NCBI GenBank assembly: GCA_913057825.1
Contig: CAJXOW010000004.1
Span: 1-64,000, forward strand
Length of the DNA stretch: 64,000 nucleotides
Direction of reading: 5' to 3'
Source: an uncultured Balneolaceae bacterium
GTDB taxonomy: Bacteria; Bacteroidota; Rhodothermia; Balneolales; Balneolaceae
A program made the position numbers and the translations under genes. A model generated the notes under the pieces. It worked only from the letters and a program-made list of their open reading frames with translations, was not told the DNA's origin and ran no database searches. Positions 34,820-45,383 of the stretch are shown here, one piece after another (within the stretch, counting starts at the first letter, position 1; every line of letters begins with the position of its first letter).

Positions 34820-37129
34820 ATGGGGAACCTCCTCCGACAGATAAATACTTTTTTTGCCGAACTGCGACGCCGCAACGTCTACCGAGTTGCCGGAACGTAT
34901 CTTGTAGTTTCTTTCTTTGCCCTTCAGGTAGTGGATTTACTCATTCCCGCGACCAAACTACCGTCATGGATTAATGGATTACTGCTGGCCATTTTGATTG
35001 TCGGGTTTCCTATAGTTCTTTTCATTACTTGGGCTTTTGAGGTAAGTCCGGAGGGGATCCGACGCACGCCTTCAGCGGATAGCGAACCTGTCCCGGAAGA
35101 AAGAAAAGAAACTTTTCCGAATGCGATGTACTTGACCATAGGCTTGGCGATTCTGGGTATCCTGATGGCCGGATATTGGTATTGGCCAGCCGATAAAGTC
35201 CAAAAACCCGTCATACAAAAAAAATCGATCGCCGTTCTACCCTTCCAAGTCTCCGGATCGGGTGCCGATACCTGGCGCGACGGAATGGTCACGATGCTCA
35301 GCACAGGCCTGGATGGGGCAGCGGAATTGCGAGCGATTGCCGACCGAACTATTTTTGCGGCCCTGCAAAAACTTGGATCGGAACAAAAGGCCATCAACAG
35401 TAATAAGGCTATAGAAATAGCCCGCAATCTCGGGGCTAGCTATGCAGTGGTCGGTTCGGCCGTCAAACTGTCAGACAAGATCCGCTTCGTTGCCGAAGTG
35501 CACGCAACTACCTCCGATCAGAAACTCGGCCAAGCTCGCGTGGAGGGTGCTTCGGATAACGTTCCTCAACTCGCCGACCGGTTGACTCGCCGGCTACTGG
35601 AAATTCTGCTTGAAAAAAGCGGCCAATCCATTCCCTCAATAAACTTACCTGAACTTACGACCTCGTCTCTTCCCGCTCTCAAGGCGTTTTTGAAAGGCGA
35701 ACAACTCTACCGGTCCGGCGACTATAAGCAATCAATTGAAAATTACAAAACGGCCATACGCCAGGACAGTTCCTTCGCTCTACCGTATATTCGACTTTAT
35801 GACGTTAAAGGATGGGTGGAAAGTGATTATGGTGAAAAATACTTGGAAAAAGCGTATCAACTAATCGATCGCCTTCCCCGCCGCGAACACCGGGTCATCC
35901 GTGCGTTATATCTTCGAAATCAAGGATACTTTGGTAAAGCTGCCGATTCACTACGCCATTTAACCCGAGAGTACCCGGACGATCCGTGGGTCTGGTATCG
36001 ATATGGAGAAATTTGCAGACATCTTCATATCTCCCACCGCTATTCCGAAATGGACCAGGCATTCAAAAAAGCGATATCCCTAGATCCCGGGGCAGCTTCC
36101 TACTATATCCACTACGTAGAATTGGCCATGTCCTACCATCACGACAGCCTTATGACGGCCCGACGACTTGCTACAGACCCAAATGCTATCCACTACAGTA
36201 AAAAATATCACCAAACGGCCAGTAAATTGATTTTTGGCCGTCCGTCACAGCAAGAAAAAATCATAGCCTCCCTGGATACGATGACCATTGATAATAATCC
36301 CCCCCACTTTGAATATCTTTTTAGATATACCATGCTTTCTCCCACGGACCTTGACTTGGCTGAGCAAGTTATTCAGCAAATTCTAAACATAGATGGAATT
36401 ACAGATAAATATCGAAATACTCAGCAAACACGAATGATCTTTCTTGCTTATCCACAGGGGCGGTTGCGAGATTCCTACAGGCGAATCAAGGAGTATGATG
36501 CGCCCGTATTCAGAAAGTGTATAAGTGCTTATTCAATGAGTTTAGGTTATGCATCGATGGAGAAATTTGTCATGAAAGATTCCCTAAAACTAGATCCCAT
36601 GGTCTCTGATATTTCAAAGGACAGAATATATGAACTTTTTTGCCGGGGGATCCAACGTATCGAACAAAATCCAAATGCAAATCTTTCAAATCTAACAGCA
36701 CACCTTCGAGATATCTTAAAAAAACAGGAAAACAGAAAAGGGTATTTGCATGGAATTATTAATGAACTAAAGGGATACCAGGCCTGGAAGCAAGGAGACC
36801 ATGAAGAAGCCGCTGGATTATGGGAAAATGCATCTTATTCTTATGATGTCGGAGCCATCTGGCGAGGTGAGCTTTATCGGCAAATGGGCAAGCTGGAAAA
36901 GGCTGAAGGATGGTATCGGGCGGCATGGTCGCATCCGGTAGCCCATGAGCGACTCGGCTTGCTCTATGAACAGATGAACAAACCCCAAAAAGCAGCCGCC
37001 GCCTACCGTCGTTTTCTAGAAGCCTGGAAAGACGCCGATCCGGAGCAGAAACCCCTCGTCGAGCAAACCCGTAAACGACTTGAAAAATTGATTAAATCGG
37101 AAAATATGGTTAAAAGGAAAGTCCTGTAA
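34820..37129 (+). CDS. Membrane-anchored FlgO/TPR protein (paralogue 3)
   Basis: A 769-residue protein with the same order as the protein at 30087: FFAELRRRNVYRVAGTYLV head, WAFEVSPEGIRRTP, a third membrane segment, FlgO-like domain (AVLPFQVSGSGADTWRDG) and TPRs. Long stretches agree almost word for word (GADTWRDGMVTMLSTGLDGA; EQMNKPQKAAAAYRRF), while the centre (about residues 340-620) diverges. A good ribosome-binding site (AGAGGATGAG) precedes the start. Cellular role unknown; it should sit in the inner membrane with TPRs on one face. Confidence 0.87.
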   Translation: MGNLLRQINTFFAELRRRNVYRVAGTYLVVSFFALQVVDLLIPATKLPSWINGLLLAILIVGFPIVLFITWAFEVSPEGIRRTPSADSEPVPEERKETFPNAMYLTIGLAILGILMAGYWYWPADKVQKPVIQKKSIAVLPFQVSGSGADTWRDGMVTMLSTGLDGAAELRAIADRTIFAALQKLGSEQKAINSNKAIEIARNLGASYAVVGSAVKLSDKIRFVAEVHATTSDQKLGQARVEGASDNVPQLADRLTRRLLEILLEKSGQSIPSINLPELTTSSLPALKAFLKGEQLYRSGDYKQSIENYKTAIRQDSSFALPYIRLYDVKGWVESDYGEKYLEKAYQLIDRLPRREHRVIRALYLRNQGYFGKAADSLRHLTREYPDDPWVWYRYGEICRHLHISHRYSEMDQAFKKAISLDPGAASYYIHYVELAMSYHHDSLMTARRLATDPNAIHYSKKYHQTASKLIFGRPSQQEKIIASLDTMTIDNNPPHFEYLFRYTMLSPTDLDLAEQVIQQILNIDGITDKYRNTQQTRMIFLAYPQGRLRDSYRRIKEYDAPVFRKCISAYSMSLGYASMEKFVMKDSLKLDPMVSDISKDRIYELFCRGIQRIEQNPNANLSNLTAHLRDILKKQENRKGYLHGIINELKGYQAWKQGDHEEAAGLWENASYSYDVGAIWRGELYRQMGKLEKAEGWYRAAWSHPVAHERLGLLYEQMNKPQKAAAAYRRFLEAWKDADPEQKPLVEQTRKRLEKLIKSENMVKRKVL

Positions 37130-37198
37130 AGCTTAAAACTGGATCTGCACGACACTCCACCCGGGACAAAAAATGTGGGGGCGGATTTCATTTTGAAT

Positions 37199-39019
37199 TC
37201 ACGCAGATGCTGTCATGCATTTTTCCTCCAGTTGCTGGAATAGACTGGAAAGACGTGCTCTTTGCTCCTGAACGGTATCGGATATGGAGGAGAGGTTTTC
37301 GTCGGCATAGGGTTCGGTACCGGCGATTTCGAGGCAGTACTCCATACCTTTTTCAAGGTTCTTTTTAAATTTACGCAATTTTTTAAAGTCGGATTCATTG
37401 CCTTCTGTGTCGTCGATCAGATCCTCAAAATAGTCCACGTACATGACCATCTCCTTGGCAAACATATGGGGACGTTCCGACGGTACGAGCGATTCGCCGC
37501 GGCCGTAGATATGATCCACCATTTCACGGAGACTGTATTCACGGTCGAACCAGGCGATGTTGGGACCGGGACAGATGGCCTGCGGGGCCCGGTGTTCTTC
37601 CAGGATACCCAGGTTGATCAGCGCCCCGTTTCCGAGATGCGAACACAAGCAGGTTTTGGTGAGCGCTTTTTGTCGCAGCTTCTCCTTTTCTGCTTCCGGG
37701 ATATCCTTCTGTTCAATCCGGTGGAGTTTCAACTTCTGGTAATCGCGAGAAGCCGTGCAGATGGGCTGATCGGTAAACTCGTCATTGAACTTGAGAAATC
37801 CTTTCGGACACGGAGATCCCGGTTTGTCTTTTTCGATGCGCTCGTCGCGTTTTTGCTCGGACCCGGTGTTTTTTACGTTGTTGAACGGGACACCCAAGGG
37901 GGATACCTCACTCAGGAAAAGATCTTCCGACGTAGCATCCTCCAGAAGGTTTCTTGTGGTACGATCTACCGTCGTAGCCTCGGGAACCAGCAGAAAAGGA
38001 CTGCCCCACCCGGTTGCATCCATGTTATACTCTTCCAGCAGCCGACGAGTTTCCCCGTAGTTGCCGATACCGCCCTGGACCGTCAACCGGGGTTCCGTCA
38101 CGGACCAGTCCGATTTGAATCCGTCGCGTTCTTTTTCATAATAATCTTTCACGAGCGACTGGATAGCGGTGTGTAATTTTTCTCTATTCTCCTTGAACTC
38201 TTTCAGTAAATCCGGCAGCAAATATCCATCTGAAGCAAAAGCGTGTCCACCGCAATTCAAGCCCGACTCAATGCGATACTCGAAGACCTCCAGGCCTTTT
38301 TTAGCCAAAAACTTGCCCTGGATTAAAGCCGACCGGAAGTCGCTCACTTTCAGGATAATTTTCTTTTTTATACTGCCCATCGCATCCCGGTAGAAATCCT
38401 TGAATTCACTCAGATAGCTGTAAAGACGGGGATTAAAGCCTGCCGAAAGAATAAGGTTGGAGGCCAGGTTGCTCTCCGCATATCCCCGAAGTGCCGCACT
38501 GGCATCGCTGAATTCCTTGCTTAAGGGAACTCCCTCCTGCGAATAGTTAATTTTATCCACTTTCGCCATAATATTTACATCGATCGATCCGGGCTTCATC
38601 CAACGAGTAAGCTCCACGCTCAATCTCTTGCGAAGATCGTCACGATCTGTACTCACCAATTGATGATATTTTTCCTTGAGCACGCTACTGTCCGGCAGCA
38701 TTTCAAAATATTTAGCCTTGTCGTTTTGCTCAAAAAAGGGCTGCTCCTTAATCGTTGCGAATTTTTCACGCACGATATCCTGCACGGTATTCAGATAAGC
38801 CGTGATGCGACGTGCACGTCCGTCGTCCGCGTTTCGTGCGATATTATCGTATTCCAGGTTAAATGTTTCGCAATAATGTTTGCGGATACGTTCCAGGAGG
38901 AGATCATCCACAATAGAGATGACCGAATTGATTCCAAAGGGGGCTACACGAATGGGAGAATCGACTGAGTGCCCGGTTCCCATTACCGGGATCGAAAAAT
39001 CATGCAAAGAAGATGACAT
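37199..39019 (-). CDS. Conserved protein of unknown function with clustered cysteines
   Basis: A 606-residue soluble protein without a signal peptide. I recall similar proteins in Bacteroidota but no assigned function. The start (IPVMGTGHSVDSPIRVAPFG) and the middle (LNCGGHAFASDG; GGIGNYGETRRL; GWGSPFLLVPEATTVD) resemble FMN-binding TIM barrels such as nitronate monooxygenase, low confidence. Residues 404, 421, 457, 459 and 483 are cysteines in a short region (CPKGFL, CTAS, CLCSHLG, CPGPN), suggesting an iron-sulfur or zinc site. A redox enzyme is the inference. It stands alone, convergent with the TPR gene at 34820. Confidence 0.7.
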   Translation of the reverse strand: MSSSLHDFSIPVMGTGHSVDSPIRVAPFGINSVISIVDDLLLERIRKHYCETFNLEYDNIARNADDGRARRITAYLNTVQDIVREKFATIKEQPFFEQNDKAKYFEMLPDSSVLKEKYHQLVSTDRDDLRKRLSVELTRWMKPGSIDVNIMAKVDKINYSQEGVPLSKEFSDASAALRGYAESNLASNLILSAGFNPRLYSYLSEFKDFYRDAMGSIKKKIILKVSDFRSALIQGKFLAKKGLEVFEYRIESGLNCGGHAFASDGYLLPDLLKEFKENREKLHTAIQSLVKDYYEKERDGFKSDWSVTEPRLTVQGGIGNYGETRRLLEEYNMDATGWGSPFLLVPEATTVDRTTRNLLEDATSEDLFLSEVSPLGVPFNNVKNTGSEQKRDERIEKDKPGSPCPKGFLKFNDEFTDQPICTASRDYQKLKLHRIEQKDIPEAEKEKLRQKALTKTCLCSHLGNGALINLGILEEHRAPQAICPGPNIAWFDREYSLREMVDHIYGRGESLVPSERPHMFAKEMVMYVDYFEDLIDDTEGNESDFKKLRKFKKNLEKGMEYCLEIAGTEPYADENLSSISDTVQEQRARLSSLFQQLEEKCMTASA

Positions 39020-39440
39020 AAAGAATATTTGGTTAAGTAACTACTGTTCAGTGAATACCTGTCAGATTCCCCGGGACGAGATAATGGACTCGCTTTAGTG
39101 AAGGCAACAGGCAGACAAGTGAACAGGCATTTATAATAAGATAAACGTATCTTAAAAGATTGAATTTATATGTTAAGCATTTTCGGGGAGAAATGACAAT
39201 GCCATCTTTGCCTTCTTGCTTATTGATTTCGTTTGCAGAATCTCGTCCTGCAAACGAGCAAATTTCCCGGTGCGCTCCGGGCGTAGAGTCAGCCGCATCA
39301 GTTCACCTAGCGAAGCGTCACCCACGAAATGCAGCTAGCGTATCGATTCCCGGGAAGTGCAATCCGGAGCGGAATTATTCCTTGTTTCGACCGAGTAACT
39401 TTCGACGCACCTTTAGTCCTTTCAAATGCAGACCATCGCA
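39020..39440. other. Structured intergenic region
   Basis: No gene. From 39231 to 39371 the sequence is rich in hairpins: GTTTGCAG/CTGCAAAC (39231-39255, perfect 8-bp stem), CCCGG/CCGGG (39266-39281) and the longer-range pair GCTCCGG/CCGGAGC (39274-39280 with 39364-39370). It lies upstream of the 606-residue gene and downstream of the TolC gene. Possibly a structured RNA or decayed repeat. Confidence 0.5.
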
Positions 39441-40799
39441 TTATTCAACGCGGCCAGTCAGCTGACCGGATAACTGCAGTAACCGAATCTCGGTTTGCTT
39501 GGCCCTGATTTTTATTTCAATAAACTGCTGTTGAGCACCCAACAGGTTAAGCTGTGCCTCCCTGAGTTCACTGTTGGTAGCTTGTCCCAATCGGAAGGCT
39601 TCCCGGGTGTGTCTGAAATTGAGTTCGGCGGTTTTTACGTTAAGACGTTGCCTGTCCAGCAACAACAGGTTGGTTTCATATTGCTCCCAGGTATTTAAAA
39701 TATTGCGACTGATCTCCTTGCCGGTTTGCTCATGTCGCTCTCGACTGTTTTCCAAGCGCAGCTGTGCATTTTGTTTTTCGATGGAACGTCTGAACCCATT
39801 AAAGAGGTTAAACTGCAGCGTCAAGCCACCGGAAAAACCATCCGAACTTTGAAAGCTCTGAATGCTGACTTCGTCCTCAGCCCGAGTGTAGCCGTATAAA
39901 AATTCCAGGTTAAGCGAGGGATATTGTTCGGCTCTTGATTGTTTGAGATTTAATTTGGCTTGCCTGATTTCAAGCCGATCGGCGGTGATGGTGACATTCT
40001 CTTTTTGTGCCTGCTGACGAATTCGGGCAAGTTCCAGGGAACGGTCGATTTCAAATTCGGGTTGAATAGTAATTTCCCCGGCGGGTGACTGCCCCAACAG
40101 GACCAACAAATCCCGTTTGGCCTGCCGGAGGTCGGCCTGTGACTGAATATGCCGGGTGCTGTCCTGGTTCAAGGCCACCTCCGCATTGAGCAGATCCACT
40201 TTTGATCGCCCTCCCATTTTATACTGTTTTTGAACCCGCCGGTAACGCTCATCCGATAACTCAACCGCTTCGCGGCTGATATCCAGCAAACGCTGCTGAC
40301 CGATAACCCGCAGGTAGCTATCTATGACATTGAGCAGTGTTTGTTCAACCCGCAATCGGGTCTCGACCGAAGAAAGTTTTTCCTCTGTCCGCAGGCTATT
40401 AAGCCGATACCGGTTGCCGAATCCGTCAAACAAGGTATAAGACAATACCAATGCGCTGTTGTAGCGCGTGGAGATGGCCTGATCTTTTTCTTTGACGGGG
40501 AGCTGGTTGCCGAATTCTATACGCTTATCCAACACGGATCGCTCTACCGATCCCACAAGATTTAGCCGCGGAAGATAGCCCGCATACCCGGGCGTTGCAC
40601 GGTTAGCGTCTATACCGGCGGTGTTCCGGGCCATCCGGATACCGTGATTCTCTTCCATTGCCCATTGCAATGCCTGGGACAACGTAAGGGTATCCCCCGT
40701 AGCAGAATCAATACCGGATTCCTGTGCCCTAACCTTCCCCGGCAACATCAGGATCGACGCGACCACCAGACCTGCCGCAAAACACTTCATTTTAAACAT
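39441..40799 (-). CDS. TolC-family outer-membrane efflux protein
   Basis: A 452-residue outer-membrane factor with a signal peptide (MKCFAAGLVVASILMLPGKVRAQ region) and two OEP repeats of long helices, for example QYKMGGRSKVDLLNAEVALNQ (split here) and FRLGQATNSELREAQLNLLG. It forms the exit duct of the tripartite pump. The ATG at 40799 is chosen because GGAGGAAG precedes it by a few bases; it overlaps the stop of the RND gene (ATGTTTAA). It is the last gene of the MFP-RND-TolC operon. Confidence 0.9.
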   Translation of the reverse strand: MFKMKCFAAGLVVASILMLPGKVRAQESGIDSATGDTLTLSQALQWAMEENHGIRMARNTAGIDANRATPGYAGYLPRLNLVGSVERSVLDKRIEFGNQLPVKEKDQAISTRYNSALVLSYTLFDGFGNRYRLNSLRTEEKLSSVETRLRVEQTLLNVIDSYLRVIGQQRLLDISREAVELSDERYRRVQKQYKMGGRSKVDLLNAEVALNQDSTRHIQSQADLRQAKRDLLVLLGQSPAGEITIQPEFEIDRSLELARIRQQAQKENVTITADRLEIRQAKLNLKQSRAEQYPSLNLEFLYGYTRAEDEVSIQSFQSSDGFSGGLTLQFNLFNGFRRSIEKQNAQLRLENSRERHEQTGKEISRNILNTWEQYETNLLLLDRQRLNVKTAELNFRHTREAFRLGQATNSELREAQLNLLGAQQQFIEIKIRAKQTEIRLLQLSGQLTGRVE

Positions 40800-43700
40800 T
40801 TTCTTCCTCCCATCGCTGATTTTGGATGGCGGGTTCGACCGACTCCCTCGCAACCCACTCTCCTGTCCATATCCAGTGGGTCCACCGCTTCAAGCTATTG
40901 ACCCAGGTGATTAGAATGGGCAGCACCGCCAACAGGAGAAAGGTGGTAAACAGCAGACCGTATGCCACGCTGACCGCCATCGGAATCAGGAACTGAGCCT
41001 GAAAACTTCTCTCGAATATCAGGGGAGCCAATCCAACAGCGGTAGTTAAACTGGTTAGCAGTATCGGCCGAAAACGTGCGCGCCCCGTCTCCATCAGGGA
41101 TTTGTCAAATGACAACCCTTGCCTGAGTTTACTGTTAAAGGTTGTTACAAATACCAATCCATCATTGACCAGTATTCCTACCAGGGCGATAAAACCCATT
41201 AGTGACAGGATACCGATGGCGATATCGTGGAAAAAGTGTCCCCAAACCGCACCTATCAATCCAAAAGGAATCAATATAAACAACAACACACTGTGCATGA
41301 CCGAACGAAATGCGAATACAATCACGGCAAAGATCAAGATCAATAATACCGGCAATACCGTACTGGCGGCCTTAAAAACCTCGCGTGACTGCTGTATCTG
41401 TCCCTCAAACAGGTAATCCACGCCCGGAAACTGACGGGTTATCTCGGGCATGATGTTCGATCTTATCTCCTCCACAACAACCGGTGCCGACGCTCTCCGA
41501 CTTGCCATCTCTGCTTCCACCTTGATTTCCCTGCGTCCGGCGCGGTGACTGATCGTCACAGGTCCATGCCGGAATTCCAGGTTAGCCAGTTCGCGGACAG
41601 GATACGTATTGCCCTGGTCGTTCCGCATGAACATATCTTTCAAGTCTTCCAGGCTTCGCCGATCTTCAAGGGCATATCGCACCCAGACCTTGATTTCATT
41701 TTGACCGCGCTGAAGGCGCTGAACCTCCTGTCCGAAGAAGCCGCTTCGGATTTGACGGATCAGCTCCCGGTTATTAAATCCGAGCGACCGTGCTTGTTCT
41801 TTCAGACGGACCCCGATAACCGGCTCGTTGATATTTTGATTATCAATGATATCCCGCAGTTCAGATAGATTCGCCAATTGCTTTTTCAGGGAATCAGCCG
41901 CCCCTTGCAACGACTCATAATCTGAAGAAATCAGGGAGATTTCAACCGGTTTGCCGATCCGCATTTCCCTGGTATATGAAAGTTGATCCACCTCGGGAAT
42001 AGGTCCCGCCTCTTTTCGCAAATCAGCGGCGATATCAAAACTTCGAATCTCTCGCTCTTCGGATGGGAGCAAATAAAAGATGATAGAGGCCTGGTTGCTT
42101 TCCGGTCCGATGCGAAGCTCCGTATGCTGAAACAGATCCTGCTCCATCGTAAACCGGTCGCGATAGCGTCGGTTCAGCCGTTCCGACGCGGTAATAATTT
42201 GTTCGGCTCGTTGTTTGGTTATTTTTTCGTTGATGCCCTGCTTGAGCTTCATGGTGACTTCCACCTCGTTTCGCTCCAGGTTGGGAAAGAACGTCGTGCT
42301 TATAATACCGCCCCGGATGGAGGCAAATGTAAGCACCAAGAGAGAGAGGGTAATCAGAAACACCAAAACTTTATACTGCAATGCAAAACGAAGCAAAGGT
42401 ATATAAAATTTATCCCGGAAGCGAAGAACTCCATCGGCAATCCTATCCTGGATCATATTCGTATCTTTCTCCCGGTGCAAAGCCTTTGAATGTGCAAGAT
42501 GCGCAGGAAGCAGGATCATGACTTCCACCAGGGACACCAGCAGGGCTGCCGAAACCATAAAAGAGACATCCGAAAACATATCCCCGATGCGTGCCGGGAT
42601 AAAATAGAAAAACGAAAGCGCCAATATGGTGGTTAACACGGCCGAAAACACCGCATGAGCGACTTCCAAAGTCCCTTCCACAGCGGCTCGGATGGGCGGC
42701 AACCCTTCCTGGTATTTCTGGTAGATATTTTCCCCGACCACTATGCCGTCATCCACCAGTATACCCAACACGATAATCATGCCAAACAGCGAAAAGAAAT
42801 TAAGGGTTACCCCATAGTAAAGTGCCAGCACAAACATCCCGCAAAAAGAGATGGGAATGCCCAGCGCCACCCAGAAAGCCAGGCGAATACGAAGAAAGAG
42901 TCCCAACAGGATCAGGACGAGGATAAAACCGAGCAGCCCGTTATTTTTCAACACACTGATGCGATCATCCAGGCGCAACGTGGCATCATTGACCAGCACG
43001 GCTTCCAGGCTATTATTATTTTCATTGAATGTCTGCAGATAAGCCTTAACCCGGTCGACCGCCAACTGAACATTTTCCTCATTGGTAGAGTTTACCGTAA
43101 TATACACTGCCCGCTCCCCGTCCAGGTAGGCCTGTTCAGGATCCTCCGAAAAAGCATCCCGGACCGTCGCTACCTCATGCAGGTAAACCCTGCTCCCGTC
43201 CGCACGCGAACGCACGACAATATTTCTGAGACCTTTGGCGTAATTTTCTTTTTCATTCAGCCGGATGCGAAATCGGGTGTGCGGCCCGCGAATCTGCCCG
43301 CCGGTCACCTGAATATTTTCTGCCGCGACCGCCCTGCTTATCTCCTCGAATGTAAGCCCATATTGCCGGAGCGTCGTTTCGTCAACACTGATCTCAATTT
43401 CGGGCGACGAAACTCCAAAGCTCTCAATCCTCGATATATCTTCGAATTGTCGCAATTCCTGCTCCATCCGATCAGCTGTACTATGAAGAGTATGGAGGGG
43501 TACATCCCCTTTCAGAGCAAAAACAGCGGCCTGGCTTACCGGTTCCTGGATAAAAGCTACAATCCGTTCCATCTCTTCCGGGAACGAGGCCACCCGGTCG
43601 ATCGCATTTTTTACGTCCTAGTGTACCTTTTGGGCATCCGCATTCGGATAGAGCTCGACCATGATCGTGCCCATATTTTCGGCACTTTCGGATCGGACCT

Positions 43701-43938
43701 GTTTGATGCCGGTGATACCTTTCAGGTTCTCTTCCACTTTAAGCACGATCCCTTCCTCGACTTCCCGGGCCGAGGCGCCGGGGTAGGCAGACTGAATCGC
43801 GATAAAGTCGGGATCCTGCTTGGGAAAGAGCGTAGACGGTAAATTATACAACGCCATCAATCCTGTACCGATAATAAGCAGCATCAACAAATTGGCCAGG
43901 ATCGCGTGTTTGACAAAAAACTGTATTAGTCGCTTCAT
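40792..43938 (-). pseudogene. RND efflux pump permease interrupted by one in-frame amber codon
   Basis: From the ATG at 43938 to the stop at 40792 the frame spans 1049 codons, the usual length of an HAE/AcrB-type pump, with a single TAG at 43618-43620 (codon 107). On both sides the sequence is pump-like and in register: NADAQKVH, stop, DVKNAIDRVASFPEE. A single CAG-to-TAG change would explain it, since a Gln is common before DVKNA. Downstream are the two porter domains and 12 membrane segments (GILVDDGIVVGENIYQ; GILVNDGLVFV). The conserved Asp in GxLVDD helix is present. Either a recent pseudogene, readthrough, or a sequencing error. Confidence 0.85.
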
Positions 43939-43949
43939 AGGGCGGACCT

Positions 43950-45083
43950 TTATCGGGGTGGAGATGGTTCAACGGGAAGGACCGGCGTACCCTCGTAATC
44001 CGCATTATGAAAATTGTTAATAATTGCCGAACCCGGAGGAAATCCCCTGATTATTAGACTGTCGCCTGTTTGTGCAACCGGCTCGATGGTAGTTAACGTA
44101 GCGGTTGAATCCCGTATAACAAACACCTCGCGATCGCGCACGAGGGCTTCCAGCGGGATTTTGGCTGCATCGCTATAGGTTTTGCCCTGCATCGTGCCTT
44201 CTACGTAGGCCCCCGGCTTTAAACCGGAACCTGCAATACGCATAAACACGGCAACCGACTGCGTAGTCGGATCTATTCTGGCGTTTTTACGAACCACCGT
44301 GACAGAAAATTCTTCTGTTGGATTTTGATCCAACCTTAATTGCACACGTTTCCCGACCTTTACATCAGATGCCAGTGAGGCAGGAATACTCGCTTCTATC
44401 TCCAGTGGATCCAGTTTGGTAAACACGCCGACAGAACGGTTCGGCTGAATGATATCTCCCGGGTCCGCCCGACTTTCGGTCACAACCCCCGTAAACGGGG
44501 CTTCGATGGTAAACTTCTCCAGGCGTGTTTCCTGCTGTTTGATGTTGTAATACTCACTGTAAACGTTCTTGCCGACCAGGAACAGCTGAAACTGCCGGTT
44601 ATCGAACTCCGGAAGCTGCGGCAGCGGTCGACTCGCATCTATTTGCTCTAAATATATTTCCCAATCCTCATATTGATCCGGATAGTCGATGCTGATATCA
44701 GGCAACAACCGAGATAACAAGGCAGCAAACCGGTACCTGGCAGCCCGCAGCAGCTGACGAGTTTCCCGGTCATCGATAGACAGAATGATCTCTCCCTTTT
44801 CGAATCGGTGACCGGTCTTGAAAGAAGGATCAAGGGATAGTAAACGTCCGCCGACCTCGGACTGCATATCGATCTGTTCCTCCGCAACAATGCGCCCCGT
44901 AAAATGAATCTGAGCTGTAACTTCCCCGGGAATCGCCACCGTGACCGGCACCCGTGCAAATTTTTCAGATACCGACCTCCTGGATTTCTCCGGTGATTTT
45001 TGCATTAAAAAACCTGCTCCAAGCACAACCAGGATTAGGATAACCACCCCTGCAATGATCGAAATACTTCTTTTACCCATCAA
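43950..45083 (-). CDS. RND efflux periplasmic adaptor (membrane fusion protein)
   Basis: A 377-residue adaptor with an N-terminal membrane anchor (SIIAGVVILILVVLGAG), a biotinyl-lipoyl-like hybrid motif split around a helical hairpin (QSEVGGRLLSLDPSFKTG and TIEAPFTGVVTESRADPGD), a beta-barrel and a C-terminal membrane-proximal domain. It bridges the RND pump (11 bases downstream) and TolC. It is the first gene of the operon. No regulator is adjacent. Substrates cannot be read from sequence. Confidence 0.9.
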   Translation of the reverse strand: MMGKRSISIIAGVVILILVVLGAGFLMQKSPEKSRRSVSEKFARVPVTVAIPGEVTAQIHFTGRIVAEEQIDMQSEVGGRLLSLDPSFKTGHRFEKGEIILSIDDRETRQLLRAARYRFAALLSRLLPDISIDYPDQYEDWEIYLEQIDASRPLPQLPEFDNRQFQLFLVGKNVYSEYYNIKQQETRLEKFTIEAPFTGVVTESRADPGDIIQPNRSVGVFTKLDPLEIEASIPASLASDVKVGKRVQLRLDQNPTEEFSVTVVRKNARIDPTTQSVAVFMRIAGSGLKPGAYVEGTMQGKTYSDAAKIPLEALVRDREVFVIRDSTATLTTIEPVAQTGDSLIIRGFPPGSAIINNFHNADYEGTPVLPVEPSPPR

Positions 45084-45383
45084 ATATAACTATTTAGTTA
45101 TTCATTTTAATATGCTAATGTCTTAAATTATGCATATTTATTTGTTATTCAAAGAACAGAAGCCTTGTTATCATTGCTGAATAGTTTTGAGAGAGTTCAT
45201 GCTTAAAGGGTCCGTTCCTTATTCAAATTTGTAGATTGGCTGCTTATTTTTGTCTCTCTGACCCCTTTCTAGAACAAAACGTATTTTAGCCTCGAGTGCG
45301 CTCACACTTTCCCGGCAGGAAACGATAAAGGAAGGATCCTATACAAAAAATGCAAAAGTCAGCCGGATCCCTCCTGATCAACT

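Noticed and set aside
30087-37129. Adenylate cyclase identity for the FlgO/TPR proteins
   Set aside because: Similar heads occur in TPR-containing cyclases, but no cyclase catalytic domain is present in any of the three.
42655-43842. 395-codon open frame opposite the RND pump
   Set aside because: Antisense shadow; the pump homology on the minus strand is unambiguous.
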